64,000 bases of DNA. Source: CABMKH01 sp040797625 (GTDB lineage: Bacteria > Bacillota > Clostridia > Tissierellales > Tissierellaceae). The stretch spans positions 62,001-126,000 of the forward strand of contig JBQHQH010000003.1 of NCBI GenBank assembly GCA_052067355.1, given 5' to 3'. A program made the position numbers and the translations under genes. Position 1 is the stretch's first letter, and every line of letters starts with the position of its first letter. Positions 35,017 to 43,554 of the stretch are shown here, piece by piece. The notes beneath the pieces were generated by a model. It was given only the letters and a program-made list of their open reading frames with translations, searched no databases and was not told the origin of the DNA.

Positions 35017-35853
35017 GTGAAGAAAATACAAGTAACCTTGACAGTGGAAGAAGGAAAAGAGATTATTTCTATGGGAATATTGAACCATCCAGTATTTCTT
35101 AGTTCATTAGAAAAAGGTAAAATCTTGTTTAAGGGTGGAACAACAGTTTCTAGAATTACTGAAAAATTAATAGGAGTTCCTCTTAAGATAAGTGGACGGA
35201 TTACGGCAAGAGGAACAGTATCTAGTAAAGATATTATAGAGGGATTTCATTCTATTGTCTATACCAATGGGGAATGGTTTGGTGTAGATGATAATATAGT
35301 TGAGATAGCTCAGAAATTTACGGAGAATGATCTTATTATATGTGGCGCAAATGCTATTGATTATAAGGGGAATGCAGCTATTATGGCAGGTAGTCCGGGT
35401 GGTGGAAATGTTGGCAGGTCTTTAAGTGCCTGGTATACTGAGGGAGTTAAAGTTCTAATAGCTACAGGGCTAGAAAAGATGATCTTTGGTGATTTAGATG
35501 ATATGGTAAAGAAGGCAAGTAGAAAAGGAAAATCAATGTCATGGGGAATGGCAGTAGGACTGATGCCTTTGCCAGGAGAACTATTTACAGAGATTGAAGC
35601 TATAAAGCAATTAGCCAATGTCGAGTGTTTTCAAATTGGAGCAGGTGGCATTGGAGATGCACAAGGTAGTATTACTTTAGAGATATGGCCTTCTACGGAT
35701 AAGGACTATGATAAGATTATAGATGTGTTAAAAGAAGTTAAATCTAAAAATAGAGAAATAAGTGGTATGAAAGAATCCCTAATAGAATGCGAGGCAATTT
35801 GTAGTAATTGTAAGAGACATATTGGATGCGGATATAAGTCTCAGGTTCTTTAA
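35017..35853 (+). CDS. Conserved-looking protein of unknown function with a C-terminal four-Cys tail
   Basis: A 278-aa cytoplasmic protein I do not recognise. It has an N-terminal TLTVEEGKEIIS segment, a Gly-rich stretch AGSPGGGNVGRSLSAWY near residue 130, GLMPLPGELFTEIEAIKQL, and FQIGAGGIGDAQG. The last 21 residues hold Cys258, Cys262, Cys265 and Cys271 (C-x3-C-x2-C-x5-C), likely a metal or Fe-S site. GTG start behind GAGGTGG. A decayed paralogue of its 3' end lies at 42851. It belongs to the DUF917 island. Confidence 0.7.
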   Translation: MKKIQVTLTVEEGKEIISMGILNHPVFLSSLEKGKILFKGGTTVSRITEKLIGVPLKISGRITARGTVSSKDIIEGFHSIVYTNGEWFGVDDNIVEIAQKFTENDLIICGANAIDYKGNAAIMAGSPGGGNVGRSLSAWYTEGVKVLIATGLEKMIFGDLDDMVKKASRKGKSMSWGMAVGLMPLPGELFTEIEAIKQLANVECFQIGAGGIGDAQGSITLEIWPSTDKDYDKIIDVLKEVKSKNREISGMKESLIECEAICSNCKRHIGCGYKSQVL

Positions 35854-35934
35854 GGCTATTTTATCTTTGAGACTAATTTAAATATGGAAAGTTTGAGTTA
35901 AGAGTGATTAATGTTAATTGCTCTTAACTTTTTT
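35845..35934 (+). repeat. Direct repeat copy 1 with terminator hairpin
   Basis: Ninety bases, from the last two codons of the gene at 35017 through GTTAAGAG...CTCTTAAC and a T-run, match 42904-42993 with about six differences. The hairpin plus TTTTTT makes it a Rho-independent terminator of the DUF917 operon. Confidence 0.9.
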
Positions 35935-36112
35935 GTTCTGCTAACTACAAAGTATGATAGCGTAAATCAACTTTTCTACTGAGAATATAATTAAATAAGT
36001 AGTACAACTAAGTACAATGATTGTTTAAATATTCATGCAACATGGACTATATTCTTTTCTATAGCAGTTTGATATACTTATAGTTAATTAAATTATCCAA
36101 GGAGGTGTTTTT

Positions 36113-37351
36113 GTGGTAGAAAGAGAAGACTTATCATTAAAACCTATTCCTATGAGTGAACGAGTAGGTTGGAGAGCTCCACTATTTAACATTCTTGGTT
36201 CAAATGTTGCAATATCTGAATTAATGGTAGGAGGAGCTTTAATTGCAGGGATGACTTTTAAAAATCTTATTTTTACATCTATTATAGGCAACTTAATATT
36301 AGTACTGATATTAAGTATACAAGGATATATTGGAAGTAAGGAAGGGCTTAATACTTATGTGCTTGCGGAGAGCGTTTTTGGTGATATAGGTGGTAAATGG
36401 ATAATATCGTCAATTTTAGGTATAACAAGCTTTGGGTGGTTTGGAATACAAGCAGGAGTAGCGGGGTTATCAGTACAGAAGATATTTCCAAATATCAATT
36501 TGACTTCTGCAATTATTATTTTAGGATTATTAATGATGTTATTTGCTGTACTTGGTTTTAGCTCCATGGCTAAATTTAATTATATAGCTGTTCCTCCATT
36601 GATAATATTAATGATATGGGGATTATATAAATCAATTTCAATATCGGGAACTCAAACTATAGTAAATTATGTACCTTCGGGGGAAATGAGTTTAATAGAA
36701 GGGATCAATATGGTAGTGGGTTTAATCATAGTTGGGGCTATTATATCTCCAGATCAACTAAGGTACACAAAAGGATTAAAAGATATATTCATAATTGGGA
36801 TTATTGGATTTGCCTTTATATCAGTCTTTCAACAAATCGCTGCAGGAGTGCTTGCCATGGGTGCGCCTACATGGGATATAACAGAAGTACTAGCTGGGTT
36901 AGGATTTAATAAGATTGCATTTCTTATATTGTTATTAGCAGCCTGGTCTACCAATATTTCCAATGCATATTCAGGCGGACTAGCATTGAAAACATTATTT
37001 CCAAATATGAAGAGAAATAGCTTAACACTAATTGCTGGTCTTGTAGGTACTTTTATAGCTGCTACTGGAATTATATTTAGATTTCAAGATTTTCTAAGTG
37101 TATTGAGCATGACTGTCTCATCAATTGCTGGAGTAATGTGGGTCGAATACTATATTATTAACAGGCAGAAATTGATAAAAAGACAAGGTATAAATTGGAT
37201 TGCAATAATTTCATGGTTATCTGGATTTGCAATATCATATTTGACAACTAATATGAGTATTGGAATTCCTCCTATTAATGGAATCATATTTGCTGGCCTA
37301 TTATATTATGTTGTCTTTAAGTTAACTGGTAGAGAAATAGCCAATAATTAA
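36113..37351 (+). CDS. NCS1-family nucleobase/hydantoin cation symporter
   Basis: A 412-aa carrier with 11-12 helices. Landmarks of the NCS1 (CodB/Mhp1) family: MSERVGWRAPLFNILGSNVA at the N-terminus, GITSFGWFGIQAG in helix 3, and AAWSTNISNAYSGGLAL. Members import cytosine, allantoin or 5-substituted hydantoins with sodium or protons. GTG start at 36113 behind AAGGAGG. Next to a nitrilase-type amidase, a racemase and PucR regulators, a hydantoin- or ureide-like substrate is more likely than cytosine, but this is inferred. Confidence 0.87.
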   Translation: MVEREDLSLKPIPMSERVGWRAPLFNILGSNVAISELMVGGALIAGMTFKNLIFTSIIGNLILVLILSIQGYIGSKEGLNTYVLAESVFGDIGGKWIISSILGITSFGWFGIQAGVAGLSVQKIFPNINLTSAIIILGLLMMLFAVLGFSSMAKFNYIAVPPLIILMIWGLYKSISISGTQTIVNYVPSGEMSLIEGINMVVGLIIVGAIISPDQLRYTKGLKDIFIIGIIGFAFISVFQQIAAGVLAMGAPTWDITEVLAGLGFNKIAFLILLLAAWSTNISNAYSGGLALKTLFPNMKRNSLTLIAGLVGTFIAATGIIFRFQDFLSVLSMTVSSIAGVMWVEYYIINRQKLIKRQGINWIAIISWLSGFAISYLTTNMSIGIPPINGIIFAGLLYYVVFKLTGREIANN

Positions 37352-37368
37352 AGAAAAGGGTGATAAGC

Positions 37369-38184
37369 TTGGAAAGAATAGTAAAAGTAGGAATTATTCA
37401 ATTCGAGTCTGAACTTGGAGAAATAGAGAAAAATGTTATGAAAGCTGTGGATTTAATTTCAGAAGCAGCTGCAAAAGGAGCTAATATAGTATGTCTTCCT
37501 GAACTTTTTGCAACAGGGTATAACTTAAACATACTTAAAGAAAAAATAGCCAAATTAAGTATAGAGTATTATGATTATACAATGAAAAAGATGTCAAAAG
37601 CAGCTAAAGATAATAATGTATATGTATTAGCTTCATTTGGAGAAATAAGAGATATGCCAGGAATAGTATATAATTCTACAATTTTATTTGATGATGAAGG
37701 GAATAAGACTGGAAGTTTTGCAAAAAGTCATCTATGGGCATTGGATAGATTATATTTTAAAGAAGGAGAAGAATATCCCGTATTTGATACTAAATATGGG
37801 AAGATAGGAGTGGTAATTTGCTATGATTTAGGATTTCCCGAGACTGTTAGGAGCTTATGTCTAAATGGTGCAGAAATAGTATTTGTCCCTGCAGCTTGGA
37901 GAATACAAGATATAGATATATGGGATCTAAATATAGCACAAAGAGCATTGGAAAATATATTATTTACAGTTGGTGTAAATAGAGTGGGTATGGAAGGAGA
38001 CCTTCACCTATTTGGTAAGAGTAAGGTTTGTAATCCAAGGGGAACAGTAATCTCTGAGCTACCTATGGACAAAGAGATGATAGAAGTAGTGACTATAGAT
38101 TTAGAAGATGTAAATAAATTTAGAACAGAAATTTCATATCTTAGGGATAGAAAACCGTATATATATGGAAAGTTAGTTGAGTAA
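37369..38184 (+). CDS. Carbon-nitrogen hydrolase (nitrilase superfamily), N-carbamoylase-like
   Basis: A 271-aa amidase with the full catalytic triad: Glu45 in CLPELFATGY, Lys119 in FAKSHLWALD and Cys151 in VVICYDLGFPE. This superfamily includes N-carbamoyl-amino acid hydrolases, omega-amidases and ureidopropionases. The TTG at 37369 has AAAGGG eight bases upstream and gives MERIVKVG; the GTG at 37360 is too near that site. It follows the NCS1 carrier by 17 bases, so it probably acts on the imported compound or its ring-opened product. Confidence 0.88.
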   Translation: MERIVKVGIIQFESELGEIEKNVMKAVDLISEAAAKGANIVCLPELFATGYNLNILKEKIAKLSIEYYDYTMKKMSKAAKDNNVYVLASFGEIRDMPGIVYNSTILFDDEGNKTGSFAKSHLWALDRLYFKEGEEYPVFDTKYGKIGVVICYDLGFPETVRSLCLNGAEIVFVPAAWRIQDIDIWDLNIAQRALENILFTVGVNRVGMEGDLHLFGKSKVCNPRGTVISELPMDKEMIEVVTIDLEDVNKFRTEISYLRDRKPYIYGKLVE

Positions 38185-38300
38185 AGAAAACCTATATCAT
38201 AAACCACAGCTTAGTATATTATTGCATTTAGTCTTTAAAGATTATTTAATATATTTCATATTTTCTGGTAATTTGGTATACTAAAAAATAGGTGATATAT

Positions 38301-39464
38301 ATGACAACAACTGTAAGAGATGCGATAAAGGTAGGTAAGCTTTCACAGGGAATTGTAATTGCAGGTGACAACGGGCTTGATAATGTAATTAGTTATATTG
38401 ATGTTTTAGAAGTTCCAGATATTGCACAGTGGCTGACAGAAGGTGTTTTATTGTTTACTACTGGATATGCAATTCATGAAAATATCGAAGAACAGATAAA
38501 TTTAATTAATTTATTACACTGTAAAAAGGCAGCGGGTTTAGTCATTAAAGCAAACAGGTTTCTAAAGGAGATACCTAAAGAAATGATTAAACTAGCAAAT
38601 AAGTTAAATGTTCCTATTATCTCTATTCCAGGAGATATACCATATGTAGAAGCTATTTATCCCATCATTAGGGAAATTTTAAGTCATCAAGTGCGGGTTC
38701 ATTTAATGAAAAACCATATAGAAGAAATAATAGATAAGAGTGAATTACTACCTGAGAGAGTTACTTTAGACGAAATAAATAAGGTTAAAAGTGGAATGAA
38801 GTTATCAGCTCCATATGTTATTTCACTGATTCCCTTTGAATCAGATAGTCAGTTAAATAGGTATGTAAATATAAGTGAAATAGAAAAATCTAAAAAGATG
38901 ATAAGTTTTAAAAGTGATGATATATTTGTATGTATCACGACTATTGATTCTAAAAAATGGAGAGATAAAATATTCCACACAATATTTAAAGATTCTTTTC
39001 TAGATGACAGATCATTATTTTGTTTAACAAGTTATGTGATAAATTCATTTCAAAGATTAAAGTCTGAGTACTTAATGCTTAAAAAAAGTCTTAATTATTT
39101 GGGAAGTATTCCCTCTATAAGGGAAAAGATGATATACTTTGACGACGTAGTCCACTATATTTTAATGAAAAAAATTGTGGATGATGAGGATAGCATTAGT
39201 TTAGTTACAAAACTTTTGGAGCCAATTGAATCTTTAGAAGAAAAAGAAAAGAAAATAATGTTTAATACATTATATTCTTATGTAAGTAATGGAGGAAATA
39301 AAACTAAAGCAGCTAGTAAAAGCTATGTTCATCGAAATACGTTTTACTATAGGATGGACAAGTTATCAAAGATACTAAATTCTAACTTGGAATCTCAAGA
39401 GGAGATTTATAAATATAAATTAATATTAGATCTATATTTGATAAATAAAAGTAATAATAGCTAA
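38301..39464 (+). CDS. PucR-family transcriptional regulator (short form)
   Basis: A 387-aa regulator with the PucR N-terminal domain (VRDAIKVGKLSQGIVIAG, DVLEVPDIAQWLTEGVLLFTTGYA) and the C-terminal helix-turn-helix (GNKTKAASKSYVHRNTFYYRMDKL). It lacks about 160 aa of the middle region found in the regulator at 27556. The ATG at 38301 follows AGGTGA; the upstream GTG at 38292 is inside that site. It probably controls the NCS1/amidase genes before it, the racemase operon after it, or both. Confidence 0.88.
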   Translation: MTTTVRDAIKVGKLSQGIVIAGDNGLDNVISYIDVLEVPDIAQWLTEGVLLFTTGYAIHENIEEQINLINLLHCKKAAGLVIKANRFLKEIPKEMIKLANKLNVPIISIPGDIPYVEAIYPIIREILSHQVRVHLMKNHIEEIIDKSELLPERVTLDEINKVKSGMKLSAPYVISLIPFESDSQLNRYVNISEIEKSKKMISFKSDDIFVCITTIDSKKWRDKIFHTIFKDSFLDDRSLFCLTSYVINSFQRLKSEYLMLKKSLNYLGSIPSIREKMIYFDDVVHYILMKKIVDDEDSISLVTKLLEPIESLEEKEKKIMFNTLYSYVSNGGNKTKAASKSYVHRNTFYYRMDKLSKILNSNLESQEEIYKYKLILDLYLINKSNNS

Positions 39465-39532
39465 TGTTTTATCTAATGATGGCCAATGTAAATGGTACAT
39501 AATAATGCTAATATTAGAAGATCAGTTAAAAA

Positions 39533-39573
39533 ATGGACTATAGAGTTATTATTATCAATAGTCTATTTTTTGT
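39533..39573 (+). terminator. Probable terminator after the short pucR gene
   Basis: GGACTATAG and CAATAGTC pair across a TTATTATTATC loop with TATTTTTTG after. Imperfect but U-tailed. Confidence 0.6.
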
Positions 39574-39649
39574 ATCTAAAAATAAGTAAATATTACTTGA
39601 TTAAGGTATTGGGAGATTAAAAATTTAAACATAGATAGAGGAGGTCCAT

Positions 39650-40330
39650 ATGAAAAAATATAATATAGGATTGATTAGAGTTGTAAGCTTTGAAGATGAG
39701 GATCTATTAAATCTTCATGGAGATATCATTGAAAAGTGTTATCCAAATTTAAATGTAGTATCAAAGGCTATTCCTGATCAGCCATTTGGAATTCATGATG
39801 ATGAAACTGAGATGATAGCAGTACCTAAGATAATTGAACTAGCTAAAGAGTGGAAAGGTCTAGATGGTTTGATTATAAGTTGTGCTGGTGATCCAGGAGT
39901 AGAAGAATTGAGAAAGATATTAGATATACCTGTAGTGGGAGCTGGAGAAAGTACTGCTCTAATGGCTCGTAGATATGGAGAGGTATATGGAGTATTAGGA
40001 ATCACAAAGGAGATACCTGGAGCATATAGGGAGATATTAGGAAGTAACATCGTATGGACATGTGATGTTGATGGAGTCGTATCTACACTTGACTTAATGA
40101 GTGATAAAGGAAGAAAGAAAGTGATTGAAAAAGCAGTAAAGTTGAAAGAATTAGGAGCAGAAGTAATAGCATTGGCATGTACTGGAATGGCTACTATTGG
40201 AATTGCTAGGGAGGTTGAAGAGATATGTAGTATTCCAGTAATAGATCCAGTAATAGCAGAAGGTTTAATTACACTTTATGAGGTTACTAGAAAAAGCAAG
40301 GTCTATGAAAGAAAATATCAAACTATATAA
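39650..40330 (+). CDS. Asp/Glu/hydantoin racemase family protein
   Basis: A 226-aa cofactor-independent racemase. The two catalytic Cys are Cys78 in LIISCAGDPG and Cys177 in IALACTGMATIG. It also has AGESTALMARRYG and GVLGI typical of hydantoin racemases. It starts behind GAGGAGG. It heads an operon with the DUF3100 pair and M20 amidohydrolase. A truncated relative lies at 30957, before DUF917, so this gene type seems to belong to the module's first position. Confidence 0.88.
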   Translation: MKKYNIGLIRVVSFEDEDLLNLHGDIIEKCYPNLNVVSKAIPDQPFGIHDDETEMIAVPKIIELAKEWKGLDGLIISCAGDPGVEELRKILDIPVVGAGESTALMARRYGEVYGVLGITKEIPGAYREILGSNIVWTCDVDGVVSTLDLMSDKGRKKVIEKAVKLKELGAEVIALACTGMATIGIAREVEEICSIPVIDPVIAEGLITLYEVTRKSKVYERKYQTI

Positions 40331-40365
40331 AGATATCTTAGAACATATTTAATGGAGGGAGTACT

Positions 40366-41196
40366 ATGAAAAATAATAAAGGGAATAGAAATGCTATCAT
40401 AGCTACATTAATTATCTGCTTATTATCTGAAATGATAGGACCAGTTGGGTTCACAGTCTTTGGGACTCAAATCAAGATAATGACACTAATATGGGCAATA
40501 ATATTAGGCATTCTTCTTTCTCCTGATCTCTTAGGAAAAGTTTTTCCGATTCTCAAAAAGGTTATAGGAGAAAATGAAATAAAACAATCACCAGCATTAT
40601 TGGCATTGACTTTATACCCTTTGGGGATAATGTTTGGAATTAGTGCAGGACCTAAGATTGGTATTGTATTGAGAGCTGGTCCAGCATTATTGTTACAGGA
40701 AATTGGAAATATAATGACCATGTTAATAGCACTTCCATTGGGAGTTATTATGGGATTGGGAAGGACATCAGTAGGTGCAACATTTTCCCTATGTAGAGAT
40801 ACAGCTTTAGGAATAATAGGAGATAAATATGGATTGAACTCAAGAGAAGGGATGGGAACTCTAGGAACATATATAAGTGGTAGTATATTTGGGACACTAT
40901 TTTATTCGTTTCTTGCTCCATTAGGACTTTTAATAGGATTTCATCCCTATGCATTAGCAATGGCGTCAGGAATGGGAAGTGCATCTATGATGAGTGCAGC
41001 AACTACTGCATTAGTCAATTCTGCGGACCCACTGTTTCATGAGCAAATTCTCGCTTATTCTGCAACAAGTGGGCTGTTAACAGCAGTTACTGGAGTATAT
41101 GTAGAAATGTTTGTTGCTTTGCCTTTAGCTAATCTTTATTATAAAAAGTTTTCTTCTTTATCAATGAAGTTTAGAAGAAAAGCAGTGGATGAATAA
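40366..41196 (+). CDS. DUF3100 family membrane protein
   Basis: A 276-aa membrane protein with about eight helices, matched to DUF3100 by the N-terminal CLLSEMIGPVGFTVFGTQ, MFGISAGPKIG, GLGRTSVGATFSLCRDTALG and ASGMGSASMMSAATTAL. The family has no established substrate; the paired gene and context suggest a transporter. It follows the racemase by 35 bases with GGAGGG and is followed closely by a second membrane gene that starts just after its stop. Confidence 0.82.
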   Translation: MKNNKGNRNAIIATLIICLLSEMIGPVGFTVFGTQIKIMTLIWAIILGILLSPDLLGKVFPILKKVIGENEIKQSPALLALTLYPLGIMFGISAGPKIGIVLRAGPALLLQEIGNIMTMLIALPLGVIMGLGRTSVGATFSLCRDTALGIIGDKYGLNSREGMGTLGTYISGSIFGTLFYSFLAPLGLLIGFHPYALAMASGMGSASMMSAATTALVNSADPLFHEQILAYSATSGLLTAVTGVYVEMFVALPLANLYYKKFSSLSMKFRRKAVDE

Positions 41197-41215
41197 AAAG
41201 GAGGAGGATCTATAT

Positions 41216-41680
41216 ATGAGAGATAAGGTTTTTAACATAATGGAGCAAATAAAGATAGTAGTATTTATATATTTAATTATTATTATATTACACATTTTTT
41301 CAGTAAAGTCTGATATTAAAGACATAATGATAGCAACATCTATAAGTTTTTTAATGGTAACTATATCCATAGTATTGAAAAATTTAGTGAAGAAACCTGA
41401 TCTACCGGGATTTGCATGGTCAACATTAGTGTCTTTTTTCTTAACATTACCCATATCTCCATTACAGGAAACTATAGTTAATGCAATGGGAAGTTATGTA
41501 TTTTCACTAGTTGGACTACCATTATTAGCCTTTGCTGGTATATCAGTAGGAGATCAATTATCTTTATTTAAAGAGTTAAGTTGGAAAATTGTATTAGTGT
41601 CTTTTGTAGTAATGGCATCTACTTACTTTGGTTCAGCGTTAATATCACATATAGTATTATCAATAAAAGGATTAATTTAA
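41216..41680 (+). CDS. Small membrane partner of the DUF3100 protein
   Basis: A 154-aa protein with four hydrophobic helices (VVFIYLIIIILHIF, IATSISFLMVTISIV, LVSFFLTLPIS and WKIVLVSFVVMASTYFGSA). I do not recognise a named family. ATG 41216 with GGAGGAGG nine bases upstream is preferred over the in-frame ATG at 41189, which overlaps the DUF3100 gene. Two adjacent membrane genes, one about 280 aa and one about 155 aa, resemble a two-part carrier. Confidence 0.72.
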   Translation: MRDKVFNIMEQIKIVVFIYLIIIILHIFSVKSDIKDIMIATSISFLMVTISIVLKNLVKKPDLPGFAWSTLVSFFLTLPISPLQETIVNAMGSYVFSLVGLPLLAFAGISVGDQLSLFKELSWKIVLVSFVVMASTYFGSALISHIVLSIKGLI

Positions 41681-41702
41681 GATAAAAGAGGAGAGAACAT
41701 AT

Positions 41703-42845
41703 ATGGATAAGAAGGTTTTAGAATTAAAAAAAGACATAGAAAATATGGCAGATCAAAATAGAAAAGAGTTAGAAGATATAAGCTCTTATATTCATGAAAA
41801 CCCAGAATTATCTTTTGAGGAATATAAAGCACAAGAAATCTTATGTGACTATCTAGAAAAGAATGAGTTTAAAATAGAAAAAGGTATTGGTGGTTTGGAA
41901 ACTTCTTTTGAAGGGATTTATGATACAGGGATATCTGGTAAGAAAATAGCTTTTCTTGCTGAATATGATGCTTTGCCAGATGTAGGTCATGGATGTGGGC
42001 ACAATTTAATAGGTACTAGTGCAGTTGGGGCAGGGGTAATATTAAAAGAGATCATCAAAAAGAATAATATACCAGGAATAATAAAGGTTATAGGAACGCC
42101 TGCTGAAGAGAATGGAAGTGGTAAGATTACAATGGTAGATAAAGGTGTGTTTAAAGGCTTAGATGCTGCTTTGATAATGCATCCTTCAGATGCATCTATG
42201 CCAGATGATATTTCCTTTGCAGCTGCAACTATAGAATATAACTTTAAAGGAGTATCGGCACATGCTGCAGCATTTCCATGGAAAGGCTCAAGTGCATTAA
42301 ATGGAGTTATACAATTATTTAATAATATCAATGCTTTGAGACTTCATACTAAAGATTATTCAAGAATACATGGAATAATAACTGATGGGGGAAGTGCTCA
42401 TAATACAATACCTGAGAAGGCTACAGCTTTATTTAATATAAGGGCTCTTGATTTTAAATATCTTATGGAATTAATAGAACAAATAAATAATTGTGCAAAA
42501 GGCGTAGCTTTGAGTACCAATACGACTGTTGAAATTTCTCAAAAAGGTGAAATCATAAAGGATATTAGGAATGATAAGGACTTAGTGGGTATAGTCAGAA
42601 ATAATATGAGTTTTATAAAAGAAGAATTCATTGAAAGAGATTTAACTCAAGGAATTGGATCAACAGATGTAGGAAATGTAACTCATGAGATACCTGCAAT
42701 CCAATTTTATATAAAACTAAAAGATAATATAGGTACTCACACTATCGAATTTGAGAAATATTCAGGGAATGAATATGGTAAGAGGACTTTAAATTCTGCA
42801 GTGAAGGTTCTTGCCATGAGTGGATTGGATGTATTATTGAAATAA
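41703..42845 (+). CDS. M20-family amidohydrolase (AbgB/carboxypeptidase-like)
   Basis: A 380-aa dinuclear-metal hydrolase. Motifs are LAEYDALPDVGHGCGHNLIG (residues 86-105), IGTPAEENGSGK with the catalytic Glu, the dimerisation-domain FKGVSAHAAAFP, and TDGGSAHNTIPEKA. This fits the AbgB/N-acyl amino acid hydrolase branch, whose members split p-aminobenzoyl-glutamate, N-acyl or N-carbamoyl amino acids. It is the last gene of the racemase operon, followed by the decayed copy of the gene at 35017. Confidence 0.9.
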   Translation: MDKKVLELKKDIENMADQNRKELEDISSYIHENPELSFEEYKAQEILCDYLEKNEFKIEKGIGGLETSFEGIYDTGISGKKIAFLAEYDALPDVGHGCGHNLIGTSAVGAGVILKEIIKKNNIPGIIKVIGTPAEENGSGKITMVDKGVFKGLDAALIMHPSDASMPDDISFAAATIEYNFKGVSAHAAAFPWKGSSALNGVIQLFNNINALRLHTKDYSRIHGIITDGGSAHNTIPEKATALFNIRALDFKYLMELIEQINNCAKGVALSTNTTVEISQKGEIIKDIRNDKDLVGIVRNNMSFIKEEFIERDLTQGIGSTDVGNVTHEIPAIQFYIKLKDNIGTHTIEFEKYSGNEYGKRTLNSAVKVLAMSGLDVLLK

Positions 42846-42850
42846 TCAAT

Positions 42851-42912
42851 AAAAGAATCCTCAATAGAAGATGAGGTATATTGGCCGTGGATAGAAATAT
42901 TAAGTTCTTTAA
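42851..42912 (+). pseudogene. Decayed 3' end of a paralogue of the gene at 35017
   Basis: AAAGAATCCTCAATAGAAG matches AAAGAATCCCTAATAGAATG near the end of the intact gene, then a deletion of about 23 bases, then ATATTGG, GGATA and GTTCTTTAA match to the stop. In-frame stops are present. The similarity continues into the terminator repeat (42904-42993). Confidence 0.75.
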
Positions 42913-42993
42913 CACTGTTTTATCTCTAAGATTAATTTAAATATGGAAAGTTTGAGTTAAGAGTGATTAATGTTAATTGCTCTTAACTTTTTT
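42904..42993 (+). repeat. Direct repeat copy 2 with terminator hairpin
   Basis: About 93 percent identical to 35845-35934 by eye over 90 bases, including GTTTGAGTTAAGAGTGATTA and the T-run. It terminates the racemase/DUF3100/M20 operon and includes the relic stop codon of the paralogue. Confidence 0.9.
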
Positions 42994-43052
42994 ATTTAAA
43001 GATAGATTTTTTCTAGGCAAAGGGGGTATCAAACATATAGGAGGTCGAATAT

Positions 43053-43505
43053 ATGAGCAAATATAATTTCACTTTAAAGGAAACAGATGGAGCAGATATA
43101 TCATTAGAAGATTTTAAGGGGAAGAATGTAATACTATATTTTTATCCAAAGGATAACACATCAGGTTGTACTACAGAAGCCATAGAGTTTAGAGATTTAA
43201 ATGATGAATTTGAAAAATTAGATACTGTAATACTTGGAATCAGTCGAGATAGCTTAAAATCTCATGCCAAATTTAGAGAAAAGCAAAATTTACCCTTTTT
43301 ACTTTTAAGTGATGAAGATGAAGAGGTTCATAAACTATTTGATGTGATGAAACCTAAAAAGATGTATGGTAGAGAATATATAGGTGTAGAGAGGTCTACA
43401 TTTGTATTTAATAGACAAGGTGAATTAGTGAAAGAATATAGAAATATAAGGGCTAAAGGACATGCAGCTAAGGTATTGGAATATATAAAAGAAGAATTGA
43501 AATAA
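43053..43505 (+). CDS. bcp: Thioredoxin-dependent peroxiredoxin, Bcp type
   Basis: A 150-aa thiol peroxidase that reduces hydroperoxides. The peroxidatic Cys39 lies in YPKDNTSGCTTEAIEFRDL. The usual second Cys of Bcp, five residues later (CTxEAC), is Ile here, so this is a 1-Cys form. The rest of the thioredoxin fold is complete (GISRDSLKSHAKF, GVERSTFVFN). It lies alone, with GGAGGTC before the start, between the island and the small gene at 43555. Confidence 0.93.
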   Translation: MSKYNFTLKETDGADISLEDFKGKNVILYFYPKDNTSGCTTEAIEFRDLNDEFEKLDTVILGISRDSLKSHAKFREKQNLPFLLLSDEDEEVHKLFDVMKPKKMYGREYIGVERSTFVFNRQGELVKEYRNIRAKGHAAKVLEYIKEELK

Positions 43506-43554
43506 TTAACGACCTATTCCAGATGTTTAACCTTTAAGGAGTGCTAATAAAATT

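Noticed and set aside
35845..42993. Direct repeats as ends of a composite transposon
   Set aside because: No transposase or terminal inverted repeats; the repeat includes the relic end of a duplicated gene, which explains it by duplication.
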